A stretch of DNA of 64,000 nucleotides. Origin: Alistipes sp. (GTDB lineage Bacteria; Bacillota; Clostridia; Oscillospirales; Ruminococcaceae). The stretch lies in the NCBI GenBank assembly GCA_023667265.1, contig JAMPAJ010000001.1, positions 969,602 to 1,033,601 of the forward strand, given 5' to 3'. A program made the position numbers and the translations under genes. This document shows, piece by piece, positions 1 to 8,029 of the stretch. Position 1 is the stretch's first letter. Every line of letters starts with the position of its first letter. The notes under the pieces were generated by a model that searched no databases, was not told where the DNA came from, and saw only the letters and a list, made by a program, of their open reading frames with translations.

Positions 1-1412
1 TTGAGGAGACAGAGCCTGTTATCGAGGATATAGTAGTTCCCGAAATACCCGAGCCTGTCCAGGAGACAGCACCTGTTATCGAGGATATAGTAGTTCCCGA
101 AATATCCGCGCCGGTTGAGGAAGCAGAGCCTGTTATCGAGGATATAGTAGTTCCCGAAATACCCGAGCCTGTCCAGGAGACAGCACCTGTTATCGAGGAT
201 ATAGTAGTTCCCGAAATACCCGAGCCTGTCCAGGAGACAGCACCTGTTATTGAGGATATAGTAGTTCCCGAAATACCCGAGCCGATCGAGGAAGCCAAGC
301 CCGTTGTCGAGAAGGCGGCAGTTCCGGTGGAGAATGACGACCTTATCCTTGAGGACATCGACGAGGACGACGAGGATATGGAGCTTATCGCCGAGAGCCT
401 TGAACCAAAAGCTCCTGTTATTGACGATATTTCCGCGGCTCTGTCGGCGCTGAGTATCCCTGCACAGAAGCCCGAGCCTGTTCAGCCAAGGTCTGTTCAG
501 CAGACAGCGCCTGTGCTGGATGACATTTCAGCGGCGCTCAACGCTCTGAATACACCTGCGCAGCCAGCAGTAACACCCGTTCAGCCTGTTGCAGCACCTG
601 TACAGCCCGTAGTAACACCTGTTCAGCCAGTGATCGCGCCTGTTCAGCCAGTGGCAGCTCCTGTACAGCCCATGGCAGCCCCGATGCAGGCAGCCGGAGC
701 TGTTGGTCAGGTCATCTCTGTTCCCCAGCTTACCGGATACAACGACAAGAATCAGCCGATATATACATATGTTCAGATGCAGATACAGGGCTATGACGCT
801 TCCGGTCAGCCTGTTCTCGTTCCGCTTCCGGGACAGACTATCCCTGCGCCGTTCATGCCCTCTTCTATGGATAAGAATACCCGACTCCGGGACGCTGTTG
901 CGGCTGCAAAGGAAGTTCCAACGTCTACAAGAGAAATGACGCCCGGACAGCGTATTGCTGCTGCAAATGCGGCAAGCGGCGCGCCTGTTACGGCAAATGT
1001 TTCCAAGATAGCCACAAATCCCCATTCAAGGTCAACGTCCCAGGCGTTTATCAGCGCGATCTCCGAATCTAAGGAATACGCAAATCAGAGCCTTACGGAG
1101 ACGCAGGGACTCAAGCAGAGAGCGCCTGTTCTCTCTTCTGTCGAGGACGTTCTCTCACAGCTTGGCGACAACTCGCTGAAGGAGAAAAAGGCTGCCGAGG
1201 CAAGAGCGCAGTCAAGCGTTCCCGACTTCCAGGAATTCAGGATGCCGGGCAGAACAGCGACCGCAAGAACAGCATCCGCCGCACCTGCTGCAAAGCCGGC
1301 AGCAGCTCCGAAACAGGAGGAAAGACCTCTCACTAAGGCAGAGCTGAAGGCAAGAAAGAAGCAGGAAAAGATCGACGCTAAGTTCCAGAAGGAAATGGCT
1401 AAGAGAAAGTAA
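1..1412 (+). CDS. Proline-rich repeat protein, 5'-truncated by the window
   Basis: The frame is open from base 3, so the gene starts before the window; the first Met at 327 is only internal. The visible part of about 470 residues opens with five 19-residue repeats (VIEDIVVPEIPEPVQETAP-like, acidic and proline-rich), then two copies of a DDISAALSALSIPAQ-like segment, then PVQPVAA/PVQPVVT hexapeptides, then PQLTGYNDKNQPIY and GYDASGQPVLVPLPGQ. The last 30 residues are strongly basic (KAELKARKKQEK). No enzyme domain or membrane segment is seen, so it is probably a low-complexity cytoplasmic or cell-envelope-associated protein. The GYD-x-x-G-x-P motif recurs in the zinc-ribbon protein at 24233-25843, which suggests a related family. 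The TPR-like gene follows 12 bases downstream, so the two are likely co-transcribed. Function unknown. Confidence 0.8.
   Translation, partial: EETEPVIEDIVVPEIPEPVQETAPVIEDIVVPEISAPVEEAEPVIEDIVVPEIPEPVQETAPVIEDIVVPEIPEPVQETAPVIEDIVVPEIPEPIEEAKPVVEKAAVPVENDDLILEDIDEDDEDMELIAESLEPKAPVIDDISAALSALSIPAQKPEPVQPRSVQQTAPVLDDISAALNALNTPAQPAVTPVQPVAAPVQPVVTPVQPVIAPVQPVAAPVQPMAAPMQAAGAVGQVISVPQLTGYNDKNQPIYTYVQMQIQGYDASGQPVLVPLPGQTIPAPFMPSSMDKNTRLRDAVAAAKEVPTSTREMTPGQRIAAANAASGAPVTANVSKIATNPHSRSTSQAFISAISESKEYANQSLTETQGLKQRAPVLSSVEDVLSQLGDNSLKEKKAAEARAQSSVPDFQEFRMPGRTATARTASAAPAAKPAAAPKQEERPLTKAELKARKKQEKIDAKFQKEMAKRK
18..302 (+). repeat. 57-bp tandem repeat inside a coding region (5 units visible)
   Basis: Units begin at 18, 75, 132, 189 and 246, an exact 57-bp period, i.e. 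19 codons. The core encoding VIEDIVVPEI is almost identical in DNA across all five units, while the linker alternates between PEPVQETAP and SAPVEEAEP. Near-identity at silent positions suggests recent expansion or gene conversion. The array may continue upstream of the window. Confidence 0.9.
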
Positions 1413-1424
1413 TACGAGGTTAAC

Positions 1425-2516
1425 ATGGATTATAAAGATATGGTAGCCGCCCTGAGAGAAAAAATGACCGACTCCCGTGAGGAGAACGAGAAAATGCTCA
1501 AGGCGGAGGGCGAAAAATACGCAAAGGAAGGCAATGTTGACGGACTTAAAGCCGTTGGCGAGCTGCTGATAGAAAATATGACCGAGGAAAGCCGTAATGA
1601 GCTGAATCGTCTTACCCACGTTGACGGTATGCGTCTGGACGAGGTGCACAACAAGATCTTAAAGCTCATGGACGAGAACAAGAATCTTGAGGCTGTACCT
1701 CTTGCGGAGCGGCTTTACAAGAAGATAACCGTGGAGTATGCGCCTACGGAGAAGTCGAAGTTTGTGTCGCTGAGGAATCCCTTTGAGGATAACCTCTGCC
1801 AGCTCCTTTTCAAGGATGACAGAATACTCAACCGCACGCCCTTTGATTTTTCCCAGTATATCACCACATATGCCTATCTGCTTGTGGAGACCGGAGCTAC
1901 AGTAAATGCCATTCCCGTTCTGGAAACGGCTATAGAGTACAATCCGGTGGACGTTGGTCCGAGGTTTGAACTGTGTGAGATATACAAGCTTATCCACAAC
2001 AAGAAAATGATACTCCAGACGACGCGTGAGACCTTGCAGATAGCTTCGTCGCCCATTGCCATTGCGCGGTGCTACGCTAATGTGGGCTACGCTCTGACGG
2101 ACAGCGGAGATTATGAGGATGCGGCGGCATTTTATGTGGCAAGCGTTATGTTCGCGCCGAATCCGGCAGTTCCGCTTGAAATGAAGCATCTTACAGATCT
2201 GAAGGGCACGCCTATAGTGAAGCCGTCCCGGGAGAAAATGATCGAGGTAATGAAGAAGTACGAGATGGAGTACGGTCCGAGCAAACCTGTTATCGAGGTC
2301 GCAACAGCTCTGGCGACGCACTACATCAAGATAAACGACATTCCCAATGCGCTGAATGCGCTGAAGATAACGTATAATCTGACGCTTGACCAGAACGTGA
2401 AGAAGCTTATTCTTTCCTACGAGCCCATGGCGACGATGATCCGTCCCGACCCGAAGAATGTTGACGCTGCTCAGATAAACAGGTCTAATATCACGCAGAC
2501 TAAGAATGAGGAATAA
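1425..2516 (+). CDS. TPR-like helical repeat protein
   Basis: This encodes 363 residues with no signal peptide. The N-terminal 60 residues are charged and predicted helical (MVAALREKMTDSREENEKML). The middle, about residues 140-260, has helix pairs typical of tetratricopeptide repeats, such as ETGATVNAIPVLETAIEYNP and YANVGYALTDSGDYEDAAAFY. A third helical block follows at about 290-330. TPR proteins usually serve as protein-protein scaffolds; no catalytic motif is visible. It lies 12 bases behind the repeat protein and ends before a repeat element and a terminator at 2779-2807, so the two genes probably form the end of one operon. The assignment rests on pattern only. Confidence 0.7.
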   Translation: MDYKDMVAALREKMTDSREENEKMLKAEGEKYAKEGNVDGLKAVGELLIENMTEESRNELNRLTHVDGMRLDEVHNKILKLMDENKNLEAVPLAERLYKKITVEYAPTEKSKFVSLRNPFEDNLCQLLFKDDRILNRTPFDFSQYITTYAYLLVETGATVNAIPVLETAIEYNPVDVGPRFELCEIYKLIHNKKMILQTTRETLQIASSPIAIARCYANVGYALTDSGDYEDAAAFYVASVMFAPNPAVPLEMKHLTDLKGTPIVKPSREKMIEVMKKYEMEYGPSKPVIEVATALATHYIKINDIPNALNALKITYNLTLDQNVKKLILSYEPMATMIRPDPKNVDAAQINRSNITQTKNEE

Positions 2517-2554
2517 TATCATAACCGAAAAAAATTCAAACCAGGAATTTATAA

Positions 2555-2735
2555 GGGGACGCTCTCTCTTGCAGAGCGTCCCCTCTTTCAAAACAGTCCC
2601 CCGGACTGTTTTGAAATTCACCCCTTGCAGAGCGCCTGAAGGCATCATCGACGTTCCGTCGATATGGAGCTCTGCTCCATACCTCGCCAAAGGCTCTGCC
2701 TCTGGACTTCGCAAAAGGGACAACCGTCCCTTTTG
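2555..2735 (+). repeat. Six-hairpin interspersed element, copy A
   Basis: Six successive hairpins: H1 2555-2583 (arms GGGGACGCTCT/AGAGCGTCCCC), H2 2586-2616 (14-bp stem, arm TTTCAAAACAGTCC), H3 2647-2663 (ATCGACG/CGTCGAT), H4 2664-2680 (ATGGAGC/GCTCCAT), H5 2687-2705 (imperfect), H6 2712-2735 (CAAAAGGGAC/GTCCCTTTTG). The same series recurs at 9442-9622, 9777-9957, 14909-15036, 53780-54014 and 56442-56621. It fills most of the 430-base gap between 2516 and 2947 and lies between the last stop codon and the operon terminator, so it is probably transcribed as 3' UTR. Small open frames across it are chance by-products. Confidence 0.9.
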
Positions 2736-2778
2736 AAACCCGGTGTTCGGCTTCGCGCAGACCATTTGAGCTTTTTAT

Positions 2779-2807
2779 CCTCCTCTTGAAAAAGAGGAGA
2801 TTTTTTT
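2779..2807 (+). terminator. Intrinsic terminator of the upstream gene pair
   Basis: The stem TCCTCTT/AAGAGGA with a short loop is followed by GA and seven T at 2801-2807, in the + direction. It closes the transcript of the repeat protein and TPR-like gene after element A. Confidence 0.7.
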
Positions 2808-2845
2808 CTGCCTTTTGCGATCAAATGAAATTTCCTCAAAATCAA

Positions 2846-2874
2846 TTGACATTTATCCAATGACGTGATATAAT
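2846..2874 (+). promoter_or_regulatory. Sigma-A promoter of the cell-wall operon
   Basis: TTGACA at 2846-2851, a 17-base spacer and TATAAT at 2869-2874, a perfect consensus. It lies about 70 bases before the hydrolase start. Confidence 0.85.
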
Positions 2875-2946
2875 AAATAATGTATACGCATAACTATAAG
2901 CGAGAAATCATATTATATTGAGAAAAAGTGAGAAAAGAGAGACAAT

Positions 2947-3717
2947 ATGATTAAAAACGTTAACGGAATGAAGATAAACTACGAGGAAAAAGGCGAGGGA
3001 GAGCTTATCGTCCTCCTGCATGGCTGGGGAAGCAATATAAAGCTTTTCGCCAACCTCATAGAGCTGCTGTCAAAAAAATATAAGGTAGTTGCTATGGATA
3101 TGCCCGGCTTCGGAGAGAGCGACGAGCCGCCGGCTGCCTGGTGCGTGGACGATTATGCCGATTTTGTGGTAAGCTTCCTGGAAAGCTACCGCACGGATAA
3201 GGTAATGCTTCTGGGTCACTCCTTCGGCGGACGCGTCATAATCAAGCTGAACAGCCATAAAAGTCTTCCTTTCGAGATAACAAAGGTAATTCTGGTGGAC
3301 AGCGCAGGCATTTTGCCGCCGAAGTCCAACAAAAAAAGCTTCCGCACACGCTGGTATAAATTCTGCAAGGGCATCCTTTCCACTGGACTCATGCAGAAGC
3401 TTGCGCCGGATGCTCTTGAAAAGCTCCGGGTGAAATACGGAAGCGCGGATTACGTCGCAGCATCTCCGCTTATGCGGCAGGTTCTGGTAAAGACGGTCAA
3501 TGAGGATCTCGAACCGCTGCTGCCGGAGATCAAGTGCCCGACGCTTCTTGTCTGGGGAGTCAACGACACCGCAACGCCGCTTTCCGACGGCGAGAAAATG
3601 GAAAGGCTCATTCCGGATTCAGGTCTTGTGAAGCTGGAAAACGCCGGTCACTACTCCTTCCTCGACCAGCAGTACACCTTTAACCGGGTCATGAGTTCTT
3701 TTATGAAGATAGATTAA
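2947..3717 (+). CDS. Alpha/beta-hydrolase fold protein
   Basis: 256 residues with a typical alpha/beta-hydrolase plan. The oxyanion-hole motif LLHGWGSN is near residue 23. The nucleophile elbow GHSFGG is near residue 98. The acidic residue lies in WGVNDTATP near residue 205 and the catalytic His in NAGHYSFLDQ near residue 235. No signal peptide, so it acts in the cytoplasm on an unknown ester, amide or C-C bond substrate. It is the first gene of an operon with a MurF-like ligase (10-base gap) and Ddl, which points to a role in cell-envelope metabolism, but that is inference from position. The ribosome site before ATG is weak (AGAGAG). Confidence 0.85.
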   Translation: MIKNVNGMKINYEEKGEGELIVLLHGWGSNIKLFANLIELLSKKYKVVAMDMPGFGESDEPPAAWCVDDYADFVVSFLESYRTDKVMLLGHSFGGRVIIKLNSHKSLPFEITKVILVDSAGILPPKSNKKSFRTRWYKFCKGILSTGLMQKLAPDALEKLRVKYGSADYVAASPLMRQVLVKTVNEDLEPLLPEIKCPTLLVWGVNDTATPLSDGEKMERLIPDSGLVKLENAGHYSFLDQQYTFNRVMSSFMKID

Positions 3718-3727
3718 CGGAGGAAAT

Positions 3728-5335
3728 ATGAATATAGCATTATTTTGCATTTATGCCGTAATTACGCTGCTTTCCGTGATTTTCCTGTCTCTCCGGGAAT
3801 TTCATATGCTCCAGCTAAACGGCTACAAAACACCGGAGCATTCGCGGTGGATGAAGAAAAACTCAAAGCGGTATATTTTTCCGCTGCTTTGTCTGGCGCT
3901 GCAATTCGCGTCGTTCTGGACTGATTTTTCAATACCTATGGTATGTACGTTCAGCCTTTTCAATCTCAGCATCGCCATAGCAAACAAGCCAGGCAAAAAG
4001 TTCAAGAAGCCCTTTGTTCCAACGGCGAGGGTGAAGAGAATGATGACGACGTTCTTCATACTTATTGCGGTTTTCTTCGCAGCGGCGGTCATGGTCGGCT
4101 GTCAGAGGTGCAAATGCGACGCCTGGAAGGATGAACTGTTCACCACTCCTGTTCCGTTCATTCTGGTCGGTACGGCTCTGTATCTCACGCCTATCCTCGT
4201 TCCACTGGCTAACCTGATAAATAAGCCCATCGAGACGGCTGTCCAGCATTGGTACATCAACGACGCCAAGAAAAAGCTTGCCGCCTGCCCCGACCTGCAT
4301 AAGGTGGGAATCACCGGAAGCTACGGCAAGACCTCTATGAAATTCTATCTCAGCGAGCTGCTCAGCTCGCAGTACGAGACGCTGAAAACTCCCGAAAGCT
4401 TCAACACTCCCATGGGCGTGACTATAACCGTCCGCCGCGATCTGAAGCCTACTCATCAGTATTTTATCTGCGAAATGGGAGCGCGCCGTGTCCACGAAAT
4501 AAAGGAGCTTTGCGGCATAGCCGATCCCCACGACGGAATTATCACCTCCGTAGGCCCTCAGCATCTGGAGACCTTCGGTTCGATAGAAAATGTCGTGAAC
4601 ACAAAATTCGAGCTTGCCGACCACATTTCGGCGCTGGGCAAGGTCTACGTCAACGGCGACAACGAGCTTATTCGGAAGAAGATAGCGGATTATCCCAAGG
4701 CTGTGACCTACGGTACTTCGGCGGACTGCGACTGGCGTGCGACCGATATTTCCGTTTCCGACAGGGGAACAGAGTTCACCGTTACCTCGCCGGAGGGCAA
4801 AAGCTGCCGCTACTCCACGAAGCTTCTTGGAGAGCACAGCGTGCTGAACCTTACCGGAGCTATCGCATACGCCTCCGGAACAGCGAATATTCCCATGGAA
4901 AAGCTTGTTCTTCCGGTCAAGAGAATTGCCGGAGTTCCCCATCGTTTGCAGCTTCTTGACAAGGGTAACGGCGTGACATTTATCGACGACGCATACAATT
5001 CAAATCCGAGCGGCTGCCGTGCGGCGCTGGCTGTTCTGGAGCTTTTCGACGCCTGCCGTATCCTCGTCACACCAGGTATGGTGGAGCTTGGCGCGAAGCA
5101 GGAGGAGCTGAACTACGAGTTCGGACAGGAGGCTGCGCAGTCCTGCGACTATATCGTGCTGGTGGGAAAAAATCAGACTAAGCCTATTTACGAGGGCATC
5201 AGGGATGCCGGCTTCGACATGAACGAGGTCTATGCGGCAGACAGCCTCAACGAGGCTCTGGAAAAGGTGAACGCCTACAGGACGGACAAAAAGAAGATCG
5301 TCCTGCTGGAAAACGACCTGCCTGATAATTATTGA
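3728..5335 (+). CDS. Membrane-anchored MurF-like Mur ligase
   Basis: 535 residues, about 80 longer than usual MurF (UDP-MurNAc-tripeptide:D-Ala-D-Ala ligase, ATP-dependent, last cytoplasmic step of muropeptide synthesis). The extra part is N-terminal: four hydrophobic stretches at about residues 3-22, 47-75, 105-125 and 138-160. The ATP-binding loop GITGSYGKTSM follows near residue 195, then the Mur central domain and the C-terminal domain (RIAGVPHRLQ, DDAYNSNPSG). The canonical uridine-binding N-terminal domain seems to be replaced by the membrane region. GGAGG sits 6 bases before ATG. Direct linkage to Ddl, which makes the D-Ala-D-Ala dipeptide substrate of MurF, supports a peptidoglycan role. 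The exact acceptor could differ from that of classical MurF. Confidence 0.8.
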   Translation: MNIALFCIYAVITLLSVIFLSLREFHMLQLNGYKTPEHSRWMKKNSKRYIFPLLCLALQFASFWTDFSIPMVCTFSLFNLSIAIANKPGKKFKKPFVPTARVKRMMTTFFILIAVFFAAAVMVGCQRCKCDAWKDELFTTPVPFILVGTALYLTPILVPLANLINKPIETAVQHWYINDAKKKLAACPDLHKVGITGSYGKTSMKFYLSELLSSQYETLKTPESFNTPMGVTITVRRDLKPTHQYFICEMGARRVHEIKELCGIADPHDGIITSVGPQHLETFGSIENVVNTKFELADHISALGKVYVNGDNELIRKKIADYPKAVTYGTSADCDWRATDISVSDRGTEFTVTSPEGKSCRYSTKLLGEHSVLNLTGAIAYASGTANIPMEKLVLPVKRIAGVPHRLQLLDKGNGVTFIDDAYNSNPSGCRAALAVLELFDACRILVTPGMVELGAKQEELNYEFGQEAAQSCDYIVLVGKNQTKPIYEGIRDAGFDMNEVYAADSLNEALEKVNAYRTDKKKIVLLENDLPDNY

Positions 5336-5351
5336 TAAAGGAGTAATTACT

Positions 5352-6539
5352 ATGAAGATAAATTTAGCAGTTCTTTTCGGCGGAAGAAGCGTCGAGCACG
5401 AGGTCTCTGTAATTTCCGCAGTCCAGGCTATGGCGAGCATGAACAAGGAAAAGTATAACATTATCCCGGTATATATGACGAAGAAGAGCGAGTTCTACAC
5501 CGGGGAGAGGCTGACTGACATCAACAGCTACAAGGATATCCCGGCGCTGCTGAAGGAGTGTACAGAGTGCGTTTTTGTACGCAGCGAGGGCAAGGTGCAG
5601 CTTATCCGCCAGAAGATGAAGAAGTTCGGCTCGAATGTCATTTCCGATATTGACATCGCATTCCCTATCGTTCACGGCACAAACGTAGAGGACGGCGCAT
5701 TGCAGGGCTATTTGCAGACTCTCGATCTTCCCTACGTAGGCTGCGACGTTCTTGCGTCGGCTGTGGGTATGGACAAATATGTCATGAAGATACTGCTTAA
5801 AGAGGCTGGCTTCCCGGTTCTGGACTGCTGCCGTTTCGCGTCGTTCGATATGGACAGGATAGAGGAGTGCGCCATTGAGGTCGAGCGCAAATTCGGCTAT
5901 CCCGTTATCGTAAAGCCTATAAATCTCGGTTCAAGCGTAGGTATTTCCAAGGCGAACGACCGTGACGGACTGATAAAGGCAATGGAAAATTCCTTCGAGT
6001 TCTCCGACAGAATATTGGTCGAGCCGGCTGTTGTTCAGCTTAAAGAGATAAACTGCTCCGTTGTAGGCGACAGCGAGTCTGCCGAGGCTTCCGTCTGCGA
6101 AGAGCCTGTACAGGCAAGCGACGAGGATATCCTCAGCTTTGAGCAGAAGTACGTAGGCGGCGGAAAATCCGGCGGAAGCAAGGGTATGGCGTCACTGAAA
6201 AGAAAGATACCTGCTGAAATTTCGACCGAGCAGGAGAGCACTATCCGCACTCTTGCCGTAGACGCATTCCGTTATCTCGGCTGCAACGGCGTGACACGTA
6301 TTGACTTCATGATCGACCTTGCAACTGAAAAAATCTACATCAACGAAATAAACACCATTCCCGGCTCTCTTGCCTTCTACCTCTGGGAGCCCAAGGGCGT
6401 TAAGTATCCAGAGCTGCTGGAGCGTATGATCCAGCTTGCCCTCAAGCGTCATCGCCAGGGCGAGAAGATCAATTACACCTTCGACAGCAATATCCTCTCT
6501 ATGGGCGGCAGCTTTGGCGCGAAGGGCAGCAAAAGATAA
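5352..6539 (+). CDS. ddl: D-alanine--D-alanine ligase
   Basis: 395 residues, ATP-grasp family. It joins two D-Ala to make the peptidoglycan dipeptide terminus. The N-terminal signature LFGGRSVEHEVSVISA starts at residue 6. The ATP-grasp lysine region is PVIVKPINLGSSVGISKA near 190-205, and the metal-binding residues lie in FMIDLATEKIYINEINTIPG near 320-340. An omega-loop tyrosine is present in EQKYVGGG, as in D-Ala-D-Ala rather than D-Ala-D-Lac ligases. A 30-residue acidic and glycine-rich insertion around residues 235-280 makes it longer than E. coli DdlB (about 306). AAGGAG precedes the ATG. It follows the MurF-like gene by 16 bases. Confidence 0.93.
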   Translation: MKINLAVLFGGRSVEHEVSVISAVQAMASMNKEKYNIIPVYMTKKSEFYTGERLTDINSYKDIPALLKECTECVFVRSEGKVQLIRQKMKKFGSNVISDIDIAFPIVHGTNVEDGALQGYLQTLDLPYVGCDVLASAVGMDKYVMKILLKEAGFPVLDCCRFASFDMDRIEECAIEVERKFGYPVIVKPINLGSSVGISKANDRDGLIKAMENSFEFSDRILVEPAVVQLKEINCSVVGDSESAEASVCEEPVQASDEDILSFEQKYVGGGKSGGSKGMASLKRKIPAEISTEQESTIRTLAVDAFRYLGCNGVTRIDFMIDLATEKIYINEINTIPGSLAFYLWEPKGVKYPELLERMIQLALKRHRQGEKINYTFDSNILSMGGSFGAKGSKR

Positions 6540-6551
6540 GGAGCGTGCGAA

Positions 6552-7121
6552 ATGACTGAAAAGGAAAAACAGCAGTCCGGCGAGCTGTACCTGGGCAGCG
6601 ACCCCGAGCTTACGGCTGACAGGATAAAGGCTAAAAAGCTGTGCGCGGAGTACAACGCTGCGCCCTACAACGATTTTCAGAAAAAGGAGAGGCTTCTGGA
6701 CAGGCTTCTTGCTCTGAGAGGCGAAAACACCTGGATAGAGGCGAACTTCTTCTGCGATTACGGCTACAACATCATCATCGGCGACAATTTCTACGCGAAC
6801 CATAACTGCGTGATACTGGACTGCGCCGAGGTCACATTCGGCGATAATGTTTTCATAGGTCCGAACTGCGGCTTTTATACGGCAGGTCATCCGATCAATG
6901 CGGAGCAGCGCAACAGCGGTCTGGAGTACGCGAGACCTATCAAGGTGGGCAGCGATGTCTGGATAGGCGGAAATGTCTGCGTCATGCCCGGAGCGACTAT
7001 CGGCGATAATGTCGTCATAGGCGGCGGAAGCGTGGTCGTGGGCGATATTCCCTCGGGAGTAGTGGCAGCAGGAAATCCCTGCCGGGTCATAAGAGAAATA
7101 AGCGAAAACGATAAAATGTGA
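6552..7121 (+). CDS. Hexapeptide-repeat sugar O-acetyltransferase (Maa/LacA type)
   Basis: 189 residues, the usual size for maltose/galactoside acetyltransferases. The N-terminal acyltransferase-associated domain (LYLGSDPELTADRIKAKKL) is followed by left-handed beta-helix repeats (IIGDNFYANHNCVILD, FGDNVFIGPNCGFYTAGHP). The catalytic His is in TAGHP near residue 115. It transfers acetyl from acetyl-CoA to a sugar hydroxyl; the acceptor is unknown. It is the last gene of the ddl operon, with a 12-base gap and AAGGAG ribosome site, so it may modify a wall or cytoplasmic sugar. Confidence 0.88.
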   Translation: MTEKEKQQSGELYLGSDPELTADRIKAKKLCAEYNAAPYNDFQKKERLLDRLLALRGENTWIEANFFCDYGYNIIIGDNFYANHNCVILDCAEVTFGDNVFIGPNCGFYTAGHPINAEQRNSGLEYARPIKVGSDVWIGGNVCVMPGATIGDNVVIGGGSVVVGDIPSGVVAAGNPCRVIREISENDKM

Positions 7122-7188
7122 AACTCAAGTTAAATAAGCATCAATGACGATGTGAAATAAAAATACTTAAAAAGGACGGTACAGAGAA

Positions 7189-8028
7189 ATGTTTGAGATT
7201 CTCGAAAAAAAGAGCCTTAATCCGACAGTTACTCTCATGAGCATCTACGCTCCCAGAGTAGCGAAAAAGGCTGAGCCCGGTCAGTTCATTATCCTGAGAA
7301 CAGACAGCGAGGGCGAGCGTATTCCCCTTACGATCGCAGATTATGACAGGGAAAAGGGTACGATTACTATAATTTTCCAGATAGTCGGTGCAACAACAGA
7401 AAAGCTGAATCACCTTAACGAGGGCGACTGTCTCCATGATTTCGTAGGCCCTCTTGGCAGGGCTACCGAGACCGAGGGACTGAAAAAGGTTGCGGTCGTA
7501 GGCGGCGGCGTGGGCTGCGCTATCGCTTTCCCCGTTGCAAAGAAGCTCCATGAGCTGGGCGTCGAGGTTCACTCTATAGTCGGCTTCAGAAATAAGGATC
7601 TGGTTATTTTAGAGGACGAGTTCAGGGCAAATTCCTCCAGGTTCGTGCTCATGTCCGACGACGGCACGGCTGGCGAAAAGGGTCTTGTTACCGATGCTCT
7701 GAAAAAGCTCATCGACAGCGGCGAGAAGTACGACAGAGTTATTACTATCGGACCTCTTATCATGATGAAGTTTGTGTGCAGGCTTACAAAGGAGTACGAG
7801 ATACCTACAGTTGCGTCCATGAATCCCATTATGATCGACGGTACGGGAATGTGCGGCGGCTGTCGTCTTACAGTTGGCGGAGAGACTAAGTTTGCCTGTG
7901 TTGACGGTCCGGAATTTGACGGTCATCTCATCGACTTCGACGAGGCTATGGCAAGAGGCGCAAGCTATAAGGCGTTCGAGCGGAAAGCCCATGAGGAAGC
8001 CTGCAATCTGTTCAAGGAGGTAAAGTGA
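7189..8028 (+). CDS. nfnA: NfnA-type flavin/[2Fe-2S] subunit of NADH-dependent ferredoxin:NADP+ oxidoreductase
   Basis: 279 residues of the ferredoxin-NADP-reductase / dihydroorotate dehydrogenase electron-transfer family. The FAD-binding barrel occupies residues 1-100 (PGQFIILR, ERIPLTIADYD). The NAD(H)-binding fold follows (VAVVGGGVGCAIAFPVA near 103). The C-terminal cluster loop GTGMCGGCRLTVGG with a later Cys in FACVDGPEFDGH binds [2Fe-2S]. The next gene encodes the large partner 1 base downstream. Members of this pair are annotated as sulfide dehydrogenase or GltA-associated subunits; characterised NfnAB complexes couple NADH, ferredoxin and NADP+ by flavin-based electron bifurcation. 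The exact activity here is inferred. Confidence 0.85.
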   Translation: MFEILEKKSLNPTVTLMSIYAPRVAKKAEPGQFIILRTDSEGERIPLTIADYDREKGTITIIFQIVGATTEKLNHLNEGDCLHDFVGPLGRATETEGLKKVAVVGGGVGCAIAFPVAKKLHELGVEVHSIVGFRNKDLVILEDEFRANSSRFVLMSDDGTAGEKGLVTDALKKLIDSGEKYDRVITIGPLIMMKFVCRLTKEYEIPTVASMNPIMIDGTGMCGGCRLTVGGETKFACVDGPEFDGHLIDFDEAMARGASYKAFERKAHEEACNLFKEVK

Positions 8029-8029
8029 A

